Counted from the first letter of the stretch, positions 52,523 to 61,593 are shown. The stretch: 64,000 nt of DNA from Modestobacter sp. L9-4 (GCF_019112525.1 NZ_CP077800.1:3348001-3412000); one strand, 5' to 3'. Notes: generated by a model from the letters alone, not told the origin. Numbers and translations are program-made.

Positions 52523-54628
52523 TCACGCCGTCCCCGGGTCGGGCGGGACGCCGTCCGGCACCCGGTTCGGGCCGGCCTCGGCCGGGCGCGGCCGGTCCTG
52601 GCGGTGCAGCCGCACGGCCACCAGGGCGACGTCGTCCTCCGGCTTGCCGTCCACCAGCCGCACGATCAGCTCGTCGCACAGCTGCTGGAGGGGCAGCTCG
52701 GCGAGCTCGGTCAGCGAGGTGCGCAGCCGCGCCAGCCCGGTGTCCAGGTCGGCGTCCCGGCGCTCGATGAGGCCGTCGGTGTAGAGCAGCACCGTGGTGC
52801 CCCGGTCGAGGGTGACCGTGTTCTCGGTGCGCCTCGCCGTCGAGTCGACCCCGAGCAGCAGGTCGGCCTTCCAGTCGGCCAGCACGGTCGTGCTGCCGTC
52901 GGGGTTGAGCGCCAGCGGCGGCAGGTGCCCGGCGTTGGCCCAGACCATCCGGGTGACGCCGCGGGTGCGCTCGTCGGGGGTCTGCTCGAACCGGGCGACG
53001 GCGGCGGTGGCCAGGGTGTCCTGCTGCAGCACCGACATCGCTGAGTCCAGCCCGCGCAGCACCTCGGCGGGCCCGGCGTCGCTGTAGGCGGCGATCCCGC
53101 GCAGCACGCTGCGCACCTGGCCCATCGCCGCGGCGGCCGCGGTGTCGTGGCCGACGACGTCGCCGATGACGAGCATGGTGGCGCCGTTGGGCTGCAGGAA
53201 CGCGTCGTACCAGTCGCCGCCGACCCGGGCGGCCTCGGCGGCGGGCATGTACCGGACCACGATCTCGGCGTGGTCGGGCTCCGGCGGCTCGGTCAGCATG
53301 CTGCGCTGCAGCGTCTCGGCCATCTGCTGCTGCTGGCCGAACAACCGCGCGTTGTCCCAGGCCAGCCCGGCCCGGTCGGCGACGTCCTGGGCCACCGCGA
53401 CGTCCTCGGGGGTGGGGGTGTGACCGGCGGAGAAGAACAGCGTCAGCAGCCCGAGGGTGCGGCCGCGGGCGCGCAGCGGGAGCGCCACCTCGGTCTCTGG
53501 CGCCAGTGCGCTCAACAGCTCCTTGGCCCGCCCGGGCGGCAGCAGCTCCAGCACCTCGCCCCCGGAGAAGGTCACGGCCTCGTTCGAGTGCAGCGCGCGG
53601 CCCACCGGGGCGGTCATCGGCATGGCGCCCAGGCGCACCTCGGCGTACCGCTCGAGCAGGTCGCGGCCGGTCGGGTCGTCGTGCCAGCTCCCGATGTCGC
53701 GGGGCTGCCCGTCGGCGTCGATGACGGTGAGGATGCAGTAGTCGGCCAGGGCCGGGACGACCAGGCGCGGCAGCCGGGCGGTGGCCGCCTGCACGTCCAG
53801 CGTGCCCGCCAGCTCGGTGCTGACCTGGGCCAGCAGGGTCAGCCGGCGGGTCGCCAGCTCGGCCTGCCGCTGGGCGGCGAGGCGGTCGGTGACCTCGATG
53901 AAGTAGACCGACAGCCCGTCGGGCGTGGGCCAGGCGCGCAGCTCGTACCAGCCGTTGAGCGGGGCCGGGTAGTGCGCGTCGAAGGAGATCGGCTCCCCGT
54001 GCGCGACCGCCGCGCGGTAGCTGTCCTCGAAGACGCTGTTCACGGTGGCGGGGAAGGCCGACCAGATCACCTGGCCGAGCAGCTCGTCGCGGCTGCGGCC
54101 CAGCAGCCGCTCGGCCTGCGCGTTGACGTGGACGAACCGCCAGTCGTGGTCCAGGGAGTAGAAGCCGGCCGGCATCGCCTCGAGCACCCGGGTCACCCGG
54201 GCCTCCTCGGCCACCTCCGCGGTGACGTCCCAGGCGACCCCGATGAGCCGGACCGCGGTCCCGTCGGGGCCGGGCAGCGCCCGTCCCCGGGCCGACACCC
54301 ACCGGGTGACCCCGTCGGGCAGCACGATCCGGTAGTCGGCCTCGTAGTCGCCGACGGAGTCGATGGCGCCGGTCAGCGCGTCGGTGACCCGGGGCAGGTC
54401 GTCGGGGTGCAGTCGGGCGTTGAAGGCGTCGATGCTGCGGCCGAAGGTGGCCACGTCGTAGCCGAACAGCTCGATCAGCCGCTCGTCCCACAGCAGCCGG
54501 CCGCTGCGGAGGTCCCAGTCGAAGGTCCCGATCCCCGCGGCGTCGACCGCCAGCTGCGCGCGGACGCGCGCGCCCTCGAGGTCGGTCGCCTCGAGGCCGC
54601 CGACGTCCGTCGGCTCCACCACGGCCAT
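52523..54628 (-). CDS. PAS-PAS-GAF-SpoIIE (PP2C) phosphatase (701 aa)
   Basis: A sensor phosphatase of the RsbU/RsbP type. Two PAS domains (about 25-145 and 150-270) and a GAF domain (about 290-445) precede the PP2C-type SpoIIE domain (about 465-690). Metal-binding sites are VGGDWYDAF, VIGDVVGHD and LLYTDGLIERR. Such enzymes dephosphorylate anti-anti-sigma factors on receiving a redox, light or small-molecule signal. No membrane span. ATG 54628 lies four bases after GGAG. The HATPase protein downstream is the likely kinase counterpart; no STAS gene is visible. Confidence 0.92.
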   Translation of the reverse strand: MAVVEPTDVGGLEATDLEGARVRAQLAVDAAGIGTFDWDLRSGRLLWDERLIELFGYDVATFGRSIDAFNARLHPDDLPRVTDALTGAIDSVGDYEADYRIVLPDGVTRWVSARGRALPGPDGTAVRLIGVAWDVTAEVAEEARVTRVLEAMPAGFYSLDHDWRFVHVNAQAERLLGRSRDELLGQVIWSAFPATVNSVFEDSYRAAVAHGEPISFDAHYPAPLNGWYELRAWPTPDGLSVYFIEVTDRLAAQRQAELATRRLTLLAQVSTELAGTLDVQAATARLPRLVVPALADYCILTVIDADGQPRDIGSWHDDPTGRDLLERYAEVRLGAMPMTAPVGRALHSNEAVTFSGGEVLELLPPGRAKELLSALAPETEVALPLRARGRTLGLLTLFFSAGHTPTPEDVAVAQDVADRAGLAWDNARLFGQQQQMAETLQRSMLTEPPEPDHAEIVVRYMPAAEAARVGGDWYDAFLQPNGATMLVIGDVVGHDTAAAAAMGQVRSVLRGIAAYSDAGPAEVLRGLDSAMSVLQQDTLATAAVARFEQTPDERTRGVTRMVWANAGHLPPLALNPDGSTTVLADWKADLLLGVDSTARRTENTVTLDRGTTVLLYTDGLIERRDADLDTGLARLRTSLTELAELPLQQLCDELIVRLVDGKPEDDVALVAVRLHRQDRPRPAEAGPNRVPDGVPPDPGTA

Positions 54629-54734
54629 CCACTCCAGGGAAACGTCGGCCGGCCTTGACGCCGGGCGGTCACTGCCGGTTGCACAGTGTGGTCGATCCGG
54701 ATCGAGCCGTACCCATCGGGGTGGTGCGCAGATG

Positions 54735-54775
54735 CGTCGTCCCCGGCCACCGCGCAGCGGTGACCGGGGACGACG
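54735..54775 (-). terminator. terminator after the MFS gene
   Basis: CGTCGTCCCCGG (54735-54746) is complementary to 54764-54775. It lies just past the stop of the MFS gene on the minus strand. Confidence 0.8.
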
Positions 54776-54783
54776 TGGACTGC

Positions 54784-56334
54784 TCAGTGCCCGGCGGGAA
54801 CCGGTGCGCCGCGGTGGCTGACCGGGTTCGGCCCGCTGGGGATGACCAGCAGGCTGAGCACGGCGCCGAGCAGGAACACCCCGGCCGAGACCAGGAACGC
54901 CCGGGTCTCCCCGGCGACCGCCGCGTCGGCCAGCGCCGCCGGGGCGGAGCCGTTGGCCCGCACGTAGGAGGCGGTGACGGTGGCGGCGATGGTGTTCAGC
55001 AGCGCGGTGCCCAGGGCCCCGCCGACCTGCTGCCCGGTGTTGACCAGCGCCGAGGCCACGCCCGCGTCCGAGGGCTGCGTGCCCGAGGTCGCGGTGTTGA
55101 AGCACGAGGCGAAGATCAGGCCCATGCCCAGGCCCATGACGAACAGCGCCGGCAGGACGTGCGGCAGGTAGCCGCTGGTGGCCTCCAGCCGCCAGAGGTA
55201 GAGCAGCCCGACGGCACCGAGCAGCTGACCGGTGGTGATCAGGAAGCGCGGGCCGATCTTCGGCAGCAGCCGCGGCACGACCACCGTGGAGCTGGTGATG
55301 ATGCCGGCGACGAAGGGCAGGAAGGCGAACCCGCTCTTGAGCGGGGAGAAGCCCTTGGTCTGCTGCAGGAAGTAGGTCAGGAACAGGAAGACGGCGAACA
55401 TGCCGATCGCGGCCAGCCCGATCGCCAGGTAGGCGCCACCGCGGCGCCGGTCGAGGACGACGCGCAGCGGGAGCAGCGGGTGGGCGACGCGCTGCTGGAT
55501 GACCACGAAGGCCACCAGGAGCAGGACCGAGACCACGATGAGGACGATCGTGACCGGGTCCGACCAGCCCTCCTGCTCGGCCCGGGCGAAGGCGTAGACC
55601 AGGCCGGACAGGCCCAGCACCGCGGTCACCACGCCGGGGATGTCCAGCTTGACGTTCGAGGCCGGGGCGACCTTGCGGATGAACCGCAGCGCGCCGAGGC
55701 CCGCGACGATCGCGATCGGCACGTTGACGTAGAGGCACCAGCGCCAGCTGAGGTACTCGGTGAGCACCCCACCGAGCAGCAGGCCGATCGCGGCGCCGGC
55801 TCCGGCGATGGCACCGAAGATGCCGAAGGCCTTGCCGCGCTCCTTCGGGTCGCTGAACGTGATGGTCAGCAGCGACAGCGCGGCCGGGGCGAGCAGCGCG
55901 CCGAACGCACCCTGCAGCGCGCGGGCGGCGACCAGCAGGCCGAAGCCGGTGGCCGCACCGCCGAGCGCCGAGGCGAGGGCGAAGCCGGCCAGGCCGATCA
56001 TCAGCGTGCGCCGGCGGCCGAAGAGGTCGGCCAGCCGGCCGCCCAGCAGCAGCAGGCCACCGAAGGCCAGCGAGTAGGCGGTGACGACCCACTGGCGGTC
56101 GGCGTCGGAGAACCCGAGACCGGCCTGCGCACTGGGCAGTGCGATGTTCACGATGGTGGCGTCCAGGACGACCATCAGCTGGGCCAGGCCCAGGGTGGCG
56201 AGGGTCCACCAGCGGCGACCGTGGTCGTGGTCGCGTTCGGCCTGCGCGGCGGCTGCGGCCTTGGCGTCCGCGGTGCCCGTGGGTCCGGTGGTGGGGGCGC
56301 CCGTGCTGCTGGGCGGGGGAGCGGGATGGGACAC
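54784..56334 (-). CDS. MFS drug exporter, DHA2/EmrB type (516 aa)
   Basis: Fourteen-helix exporter: MVVLDATIVNIALPSAQAGL in helix 1, GGRLADLFGRRRTLMIGL in loop 2-3, and LLLGGVLTEYLSWRWCLYVN in helices 5-6. The His/Asp/Arg-rich N-terminal tail of about 45 residues is cytosolic. GTG 56334 was chosen over upstream frames because GGAGA lies just before it. It is divergent from an SDR; GGGCAC-AGC-GTGCCC (56400-56414) between them may be a shared operator. Export substrate unknown. Confidence 0.92.
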   Translation of the reverse strand: MSHPAPPPSSTGAPTTGPTGTADAKAAAAAQAERDHDHGRRWWTLATLGLAQLMVVLDATIVNIALPSAQAGLGFSDADRQWVVTAYSLAFGGLLLLGGRLADLFGRRRTLMIGLAGFALASALGGAATGFGLLVAARALQGAFGALLAPAALSLLTITFSDPKERGKAFGIFGAIAGAGAAIGLLLGGVLTEYLSWRWCLYVNVPIAIVAGLGALRFIRKVAPASNVKLDIPGVVTAVLGLSGLVYAFARAEQEGWSDPVTIVLIVVSVLLLVAFVVIQQRVAHPLLPLRVVLDRRRGGAYLAIGLAAIGMFAVFLFLTYFLQQTKGFSPLKSGFAFLPFVAGIITSSTVVVPRLLPKIGPRFLITTGQLLGAVGLLYLWRLEATSGYLPHVLPALFVMGLGMGLIFASCFNTATSGTQPSDAGVASALVNTGQQVGGALGTALLNTIAATVTASYVRANGSAPAALADAAVAGETRAFLVSAGVFLLGAVLSLLVIPSGPNPVSHRGAPVPAGH

Positions 56335-56399
56335 GGGGTCTCCGGCATCGACGAGCGAGGGGTGGACTGGCGCATCGTCGCGCCGGCGTGCGAACGCCT

Positions 56400-56414
56400 G
56401 GGCACAGCGTGCCC
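56400..56414. promoter_or_regulatory. palindromic candidate operator between MFS and SDR genes
   Basis: GGGCAC-AGC-GTGCCC is a perfect inverted repeat placed centrally in the 149-base divergent region. No regulator gene is adjacent, so the protein that binds it is unknown. Confidence 0.4.
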
Positions 56415-56483
56415 GAGGTGATTGCTCGGTGCACGCAACTAACTCGGGTGTCGGTCTGTTCCCGACGGGGGACACCTGCGTCC

Positions 56484-57260
56484 ATGACCTCTGCTGCGCG
56501 GTTCGACTTCACCGGCTCCGTCGTCCTGGTGACCGGGGGTGGGAGCGGCATCGGACTGGCGATCACGACGGCGTTCCTGGCCGCCGGCGCGACGGTCGCG
56601 ATCACCGGACGCCGCCCCGACCGGCTGGAGCAGGCACTGGCCGGCGTGCCGGCCGAGCGCGCCGCCGCTGTCCCGGCCGACGTGTCCGACCCGGCGCAGG
56701 TGGCCGGGCTGGTCGAGCAGGTGGTGGCCCGGTTCGGCCGGCTGGACGTCGTGGTCAGCAACGCCGCCGGGTACGAGGCCGGGCCGATCACCGAGCTGGC
56801 CGACGACGCCTGGGAGCGGCTGCGCGCCACCAACGTCGACGCCTTCTTCCACCTCGCCAAGCACGCCCTGCCGCACCTGGCCACCACTGGCGGCTCGCTG
56901 GTGGCGGTCTCCTCTGTCTCCGGCGAGCGCGGTGACTGGGGGCAGGCGGCCTACAACGCGACCAAGGCCGCCATCAGCAACTTCGTGCGCTCGCTGGCGC
57001 TGGACTGGGGTGCGCAGGGGGTGCGCCTCAACGCCGTCGCCCCGGCGTTCACCCTCACCGACCTCACCCACGGCGTCGGCCGCGACGAGGCGTCGCTGGC
57101 GCCGTTCGTGAACCGGATCGCGCTGGGCCGCCCGGGAGAGCCCGAGGACGTCGCGCCGGCGGTGCTCTTCCTGGCCAGCGACGCCGCCCGCTACGTCACC
57201 GGCGTCGTCCTGCCCGTGGACGGCGGCACCACCGCCTCGACGGGCCAGCCGCACGTCTGA
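56484..57260 (+). CDS. short-chain dehydrogenase/reductase (258 aa)
   Basis: A classical SDR. VVLVTGGGSGIGLAITTAFL binds the cofactor, LDVVVSNAAGYEAG is a variant NNAG, and SSVSGERGDWGQAAYNATKAA holds Ser, Tyr and Lys of the active site. The C-terminal ASDAARYVTGVVLPVDGG is typical of FabG-like members. ATG 56484 without a clear RBS. Substrate unknown; it may share control with the divergent exporter. Confidence 0.92.
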   Translation: MTSAARFDFTGSVVLVTGGGSGIGLAITTAFLAAGATVAITGRRPDRLEQALAGVPAERAAAVPADVSDPAQVAGLVEQVVARFGRLDVVVSNAAGYEAGPITELADDAWERLRATNVDAFFHLAKHALPHLATTGGSLVAVSSVSGERGDWGQAAYNATKAAISNFVRSLALDWGAQGVRLNAVAPAFTLTDLTHGVGRDEASLAPFVNRIALGRPGEPEDVAPAVLFLASDAARYVTGVVLPVDGGTTASTGQPHV

Positions 57261-57302
57261 CCCGCTCCGGCGGCCGGGTCGGTCGTGTGCGATAAAAGGG
57301 CC

Positions 57303-57329
57303 ATGAGCGCGCGCCCGGCCACCGCATGA
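57303..57329 (+). CDS. eight-residue leader peptide overlapping the APC permease start
   Basis: ATG at 57303 encodes MSARPATA and stops at TGA 57327-57329, overlapping the permease ATG (57326) as ATGA. A -10-like GATAAA within TGTGCGATAAAA (57286-57297) ends six bases before this ATG, so the transcript may begin at the leader ATG itself. The permease lacks its own RBS, so reinitiation after the leader is the likely way it is translated. Confidence 0.5.
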   Translation: MSARPATA

Positions 57330-58963
57330 GCACCTCCTCCTCGGCGCCGGTGGCGCCGGTCCGGGTGGAGGGCGAGGCCGTCGACAAGGGACTGAAGCGG
57401 GGCGCCCTCGGGCTCGTCTCCTCGATCGTCCTCGGCGTCTCCTCGACGGCCCCGGCCTACGCCCTGGCGGCGACCCTCGGGTTCGTGGTGATCGCCGTCG
57501 GGGTCAAGGCGCCGGCGATCATGCTGCTGGCGTTCGTGCCGATGTACCTGATCGCGGTCGCCTACGCCGAGCTGAACAAGCGCGAGCCCGACTGCGGGAC
57601 GACGTTCACCTGGGCGGCGCGGGCCTTCGGTCCGCGCACCGGGTGGATGGGCGGCTGGGGCATCATCGCCGCCGACGTCATCGTCATGGCCAACCTCGCG
57701 CAGATCGCCGGCGCCTACAGCTACCGGCTGGTGGGCCTGGACTCCCTCGCGGAGAGCGCGCTGTGGACCACCGTCGCCGGGGTCGTGTGGATCGCGCTGA
57801 TGACCTGGATCTGCTACCGGGGCATCGAGCCGACCGCGCGGGTGCAGAACGTGCTGCTCACCGTCGAGGTCGTCGTCCTGGTCGCCTTCGCCGTCTACGC
57901 GCTGGTCAAGGTCTACAGCGGGACGGCGCCGGAGGGCTCGCTGACGCCCTCGCTGTCCTGGCTGGTGCCCTCGGGGATCAGCTGGACGTCGATGACCGAG
58001 GCCGTGCTGCTGGCGATCTTCATCTACTGGGGCTGGGACTCCGCGGTCGCGGTCAACGAGGAGACCGCGAACCCGACCCGCTCACCCGGCCGCGCCGCGA
58101 TCATCTCCACGGTGCTGCTGGTGGGCATCTACACGGTCGTCTCGATCGCCACCGTCGCGTTCGCGGGCGTGGGCACCGAGGGCCTCGGGCTGGGCAACGA
58201 GGCCAACGCCGACGACGTCTTCAACGCCCTCGGGACGACGGTGTTCGGCGACGGGGCGCTGGGCCGGGTGTTCGAGGCGCTGCTGATCATCTCGGTGCTG
58301 ACCTCGGCCGCGGCCTGCACGCAGACCACGATCCTGCCGACCGCGCGCGGCTCGCTGTCCATGGCCGCCTACGGCGCGCTGCCCACGAGCTTCGCCCGGA
58401 TCCACCCCCGGTACTTCACGCCCACGGTCTCCACGGTGTGGATGGGCCTGGTCTCGATCGCCTTCTACGTCGGGCTGACGCTGGTCAGCGAGAACGTGCT
58501 CATCGACTCCATCACCGCCACCGGCATGCTCATCGCCTTCTACTACGGGCTCACCGGCTTCGCCTGCGCCTGGGAGTTCCGCCGCTCGCTGCACTCGGTG
58601 CGCGACGTGCTGATGCGCTTCGTGCTGCCGGGCCTGGGCGGGCTGTTCATGCTCGCCGTCTTCGTGCTGGCCTGCGTCGAGTACGCCGACCCCGACTACG
58701 GCGAGACCGTGTTCCACGGCGTCGGCGGGGTGTTCGTCATCGGTGTCGGCGCGCTGCTGCTGGGGCTGGTGCTGATGTTCGCCTGGAACGCCGTCGCCCC
58801 GGCCTTCTTCCGCGGCCGGACGATGCTGCACGGCACCGGCGACCTGCTGCTGGAGGCCGCACCGCCCACGGTGGCGCTGCCGGACTCCAGCGAGGCCACC
58901 GTCATCGCCCCCGACCGGTCCAACCTGCCCCCGGGCCGCGAGCCCTTCGACCCCCGCGGCTGA
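57326..58963 (+). CDS. APC-family amino acid permease (545 aa)
   Basis: Twelve to thirteen membrane segments. The N-terminal helix GLVSSIVLGVSSTAPAYALA contains the unwound substrate-binding segment typical of APC carriers. ELNKREPDCGTTFTWAARAF follows, then YWGWDSAVAVNEETANPTR in helix 6-7, a family hallmark. A short hydrophilic tail ends the protein. It imports or exchanges an unidentified amino acid or amine. Its start overlaps a short leader peptide. A terminator region follows the stop. Confidence 0.9.
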   Translation: MSTSSSAPVAPVRVEGEAVDKGLKRGALGLVSSIVLGVSSTAPAYALAATLGFVVIAVGVKAPAIMLLAFVPMYLIAVAYAELNKREPDCGTTFTWAARAFGPRTGWMGGWGIIAADVIVMANLAQIAGAYSYRLVGLDSLAESALWTTVAGVVWIALMTWICYRGIEPTARVQNVLLTVEVVVLVAFAVYALVKVYSGTAPEGSLTPSLSWLVPSGISWTSMTEAVLLAIFIYWGWDSAVAVNEETANPTRSPGRAAIISTVLLVGIYTVVSIATVAFAGVGTEGLGLGNEANADDVFNALGTTVFGDGALGRVFEALLIISVLTSAAACTQTTILPTARGSLSMAAYGALPTSFARIHPRYFTPTVSTVWMGLVSIAFYVGLTLVSENVLIDSITATGMLIAFYYGLTGFACAWEFRRSLHSVRDVLMRFVLPGLGGLFMLAVFVLACVEYADPDYGETVFHGVGGVFVIGVGALLLGLVLMFAWNAVAPAFFRGRTMLHGTGDLLLEAAPPTVALPDSSEATVIAPDRSNLPPGREPFDPRG

Positions 58964-58970
58964 CGCCGTC

Positions 58971-59025
58971 CGTCCCCCCCGCACCGGCGTCGGTGCAGGG
59001 GGACGGGTGTCGGTGCGGGGGGACG
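58971..59025. terminator. bidirectional terminator with alternative right arms
   Basis: The left arm (58971-58985, seven C then GCACC) can pair with GGTGCAGGGGGACG (58992-59005) or with the second copy GGTGCGGGGGGACG (59012-59025). It lies between convergent genes. The duplicated arm is unusual. Confidence 0.7.
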
Positions 59026-59038
59026 ACGTCCGGTGCGG

Positions 59039-60592
59039 TCAGCCGGCCACCGCTGCGGGCGCCGGGGCCGGCGTCGGGTCGGCGGTGCGGTGGTGGGCCG
59101 GGAGCAGGGCCAGCACCGTGAGGGCGCCGGCGGCCGAGGCGGCGGCGCAGACCCAGGAGCCGGCGCCCACCCCGTCCAGGAACGACTGCTGGACGGCGCG
59201 CACGGCATCGGCCGGCAGCGACCCGGCCACCGCGAGCCCGGCGAACACCGAGTCGGCGGCCTGCCCGGCGGCCGCTGCGGGGGCGCCGGCACCGGTGAGC
59301 CCGTCGACCACCGCGGGGCCGTAGACCGTGCTGAGCACCGAGCCGACGACGGCGACGCCGAGCGTGCCGCCGACCTCGCGGACCGTGTCGTTGACGGCCG
59401 ACCCCGCGCCGGCCTCCGCGCTGCGCAGTGCGCCCATCACCGCCTCCGTCGCCGGGCCGGTGACCAGGCCGAGGCCGGCGGCCATGAGCACCATCGAGAC
59501 GACGATGCGCCCCCAGTAGGCCGACTCCAGCGAGCTGCCGGCGGCGACGGCGAAGCCCGCGGCCATGGTCAGCAGCCCGGCGGCGACCACCAGCTTCGTG
59601 CCCACGGCACGCACGGCGAGGATCGCCAGCGGGCTGACGGGGGCGATGACCAGGGCGAAGGGCAGGGTGGCGAGCCCGGCGGTGAGGGTGTCGTAGCCGC
59701 GCACGGCCTGCAGGTACTGGGTGATCAGGAAGATGAACCCGAACAGGCTGAAGAAGGCCAGCGCGATGGCGCCGCTGCCCACCGACACCCGCCGGTCGGT
59801 GAAGAGCCGGACGTCGAGCAGCGGGGCCGGCGAGCGCAGCTCCCAGGTGACGAAGGACGTCAGCGCGAGAGCCGCGCCCAGGTAGCCGACGACGGTGGCG
59901 GGGGAGACCCAGCCCCACCCCGGCGCCTCGATCGTGGTGAGCACCAGCAGCCCGGTGCCGACGACGGAGGCGGCGGCGCCGACGAGGTCGAAGTGGCGCG
60001 GGCGCGGGTCGGCGGACTCGGTCAGCAGGACCCGGCCGGCGACGACGGCGACCGCGGCCAGCGGCAGGTTGACCAGGAAGACCGAGCCCCAGGCGAAGTG
60101 CTCGAGCAGCAGCCCGCCGGACACGGGGCCGATCGCGACCGACAGGCCGGTGACGGCCGACCAGATCCCGATGGCGGTGGCGCGCTCCCGCCGGTCGGGG
60201 AAGGTCGAGACCAGCAGGGCCAGGGTGGCGGGGTAGACCGCGGCGGCGCTGACGCCCATCGCGACCCGGCCGAGGACGAGCTGGGCGGTGGTGTCGGCGG
60301 TCGCGGCCACCACCGAGGTGGCGGCGAAGAGCACCAGCCCGGTCTCCAGCAGCCGCCGGCGGCCGAACCGGTCACCCAGCGCGCCACCGAGCAGCAGCAG
60401 CGCGGCGAAGGCGAGCGTGTAGCCGTCGACCACCCACTGCAGGTCGCTGGTGGAGGCCGCCAGCTCCCGGCCGATGGTCGGCAGGGCGACGTTGACGATC
60501 GTGTTGTCGACGCTGACCAGCAGCACCGACAGGCAGAGCGCGAGCAGGACCCACCACCGACGGGTGGTCGGCGGGGCGACGGGCACGGTCAC
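59039..60592 (-). CDS. MFS drug exporter, DHA2/EmrB type, TetR-controlled (517 aa)
   Basis: Fourteen-helix exporter: LVSVDNTIVNVALPTIGREL in helix 1, GGALGDRFGRRRLLETGL in loop 2-3, and GPVSGGLLLEHFAWGSVFLV in helices 5-6. GTG 60592 follows AGGAGG with five bases between. It is divergent from a TetR repressor 77 bases away, with a perfect palindrome between, so it is a normal drug-inducible efflux pump unit. The closest role is resistance to a cationic or aromatic toxin; the inducer is unknown. Confidence 0.92.
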   Translation of the reverse strand: MTVPVAPPTTRRWWVLLALCLSVLLVSVDNTIVNVALPTIGRELAASTSDLQWVVDGYTLAFAALLLLGGALGDRFGRRRLLETGLVLFAATSVVAATADTTAQLVLGRVAMGVSAAAVYPATLALLVSTFPDRRERATAIGIWSAVTGLSVAIGPVSGGLLLEHFAWGSVFLVNLPLAAVAVVAGRVLLTESADPRPRHFDLVGAAASVVGTGLLVLTTIEAPGWGWVSPATVVGYLGAALALTSFVTWELRSPAPLLDVRLFTDRRVSVGSGAIALAFFSLFGFIFLITQYLQAVRGYDTLTAGLATLPFALVIAPVSPLAILAVRAVGTKLVVAAGLLTMAAGFAVAAGSSLESAYWGRIVVSMVLMAAGLGLVTGPATEAVMGALRSAEAGAGSAVNDTVREVGGTLGVAVVGSVLSTVYGPAVVDGLTGAGAPAAAAGQAADSVFAGLAVAGSLPADAVRAVQQSFLDGVGAGSWVCAAASAAGALTVLALLPAHHRTADPTPAPAPAAVAG

Positions 60593-60606
60593 GGTGGCCT
60601 CCTGGT

Positions 60607-60645
60607 GTAGAACGGTGTGCCACAATCGTAGAACGTTGTTCTACG
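60607..60645. promoter_or_regulatory. TetR operator between MFS and tetR genes
   Basis: CGTAGAAC-GTT-GTTCTACG (60627-60645) is a perfect palindrome. A third half-site GTAGAAC lies at 60607-60613, exactly 21 bases (two turns) from the matching half of the palindrome. This suggests two repressor dimers can bind side by side over both promoters. Confidence 0.8.
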
Positions 60646-60669
60646 GACGTCAACGGGCAGGATGAGGTC

Positions 60670-61275
60670 GTGACAGACGTGGGTGCCGGCGGGCGCACGC
60701 CCAGCCGAGCGGTCGAGCAGGCCCTCGTGGACGCAGCCGAGCGGGTGCTGGTGCGCGACGGGCTGGCCGGCGTCACCGTGCGCGCGGTCGCCGTCGAGGC
60801 GGGGGTGGCGCCGATGGGCGTCTACAACCGGTTCGGCAGCAAGGACGGCCTGGTCGCCGCCGTGCTGGCCCGCGGCTTCGAGGGCCTCGCCGCCGCCACG
60901 ACCGAGGCCCAGGACCCCGACCCCACGGTCCGGCTGCTCGACTGCGGCCGCAACTACCGCCGCTTCGCCCTCGCCCACCCCCAGCACTACGGCGCGATGT
61001 TCGGCACGGGCGCGGCCGTGTCCGCACCGACCCCAGAGCTCGCCGACCGGGCCGCCGCCGCGTTCACCGCGCTGGTCGACCAGGTGCGCTCCGGCATGGA
61101 CCGCGGGGTGCTGCGGCCCGGGCAGCCGCGGGAGACCGCGCAGCTGATCTGGAGCGCGGTGCACGGCGCGGTGAGCCTGGAGCTGGGCGGTCTGGTGCAG
61201 GCGGAGGACGCCGCGGTCACCTACGAGGCGCTGCTGCAGATGCTGCTGGACGGGCTGGGCCGACCTCACCCCTGA
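60670..61275 (+). CDS. TetR-family repressor (201 aa)
   Basis: The N-terminal TetR HTH is at residues about 12-60 (ALVDAAERVLVRDGLAGVTV, then VAPMGVYNRFGSKDGLVAAV). The C-terminal ligand domain belongs to the TetR_C_WHG-like kind (FALAHPQHYGAMFG, LIWSAVHGAVSLELGG). GTG 60670. It should repress itself and the divergent exporter through the palindrome at 60627-60645. Its stop codon lies in the loop of the small hairpin CACCCC-TGA-GGGGTG (61267-61281). Confidence 0.93.
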   Translation: MTDVGAGGRTPSRAVEQALVDAAERVLVRDGLAGVTVRAVAVEAGVAPMGVYNRFGSKDGLVAAVLARGFEGLAAATTEAQDPDPTVRLLDCGRNYRRFALAHPQHYGAMFGTGAAVSAPTPELADRAAAAFTALVDQVRSGMDRGVLRPGQPRETAQLIWSAVHGAVSLELGGLVQAEDAAVTYEALLQMLLDGLGRPHP

Positions 61276-61361
61276 GGGGTGGCTGTGCGCCGATCGGGTG
61301 CCGGCCCTTCAGCACCCGCACCGTCGTGCCGACACCTCCTGCACGACGAAAGGGGCAGGTC

Positions 61362-61544
61362 ATGATGACCTTGGCGTGCAGCGCAGTGGCGAGGGCCGGC
61401 ATGTCGGCGACGACGGCGTCGCTGGACGAGTCCTCGGCGGACCAGCTCATGTTCGTGGCCGGGTGGCTGACCACCGCGGTCGACCTCACCCACCAGGCGA
61501 CGCTGATCGCCGAGCTCGGCGCCTCGCTGGACGTCCTGCTCTGA
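61362..61544 (+). CDS. small hypothetical protein (60 aa)
   Basis: ATG 61362 follows GGGGCAGG by about three to four bases. The product (MMTLACSAVARAGM, then ADQLMFVAGWLTTAVDLTHQ) is Ala/Leu-rich, probably helical, without a clear membrane span or known family. Codon bias is only partly typical. It is convergent with the DUF2786 gene. A real gene is plausible but unproven. Confidence 0.4.
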   Translation: MMTLACSAVARAGMSATTASLDESSADQLMFVAGWLTTAVDLTHQATLIAELGASLDVLL

Positions 61545-61593
61545 GCAGGCCCTCGCTCTTCGGGAGCCAGGGGCAGGCCTCGGCGAGGGCGGG

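Noticed and set aside
54650-54665. Further KdpE-like site near the SpoIIE phosphatase start
   Set aside because: Only one half-site (TTGACGCC) with no 11-base partner.
52523-56887. Open minus-strand frame of over 1400 codons suggesting a giant fusion
   Set aside because: The real phosphatase starts at 54628. Beyond it the frame overlaps the MFS gene in another frame, and a terminator lies between.
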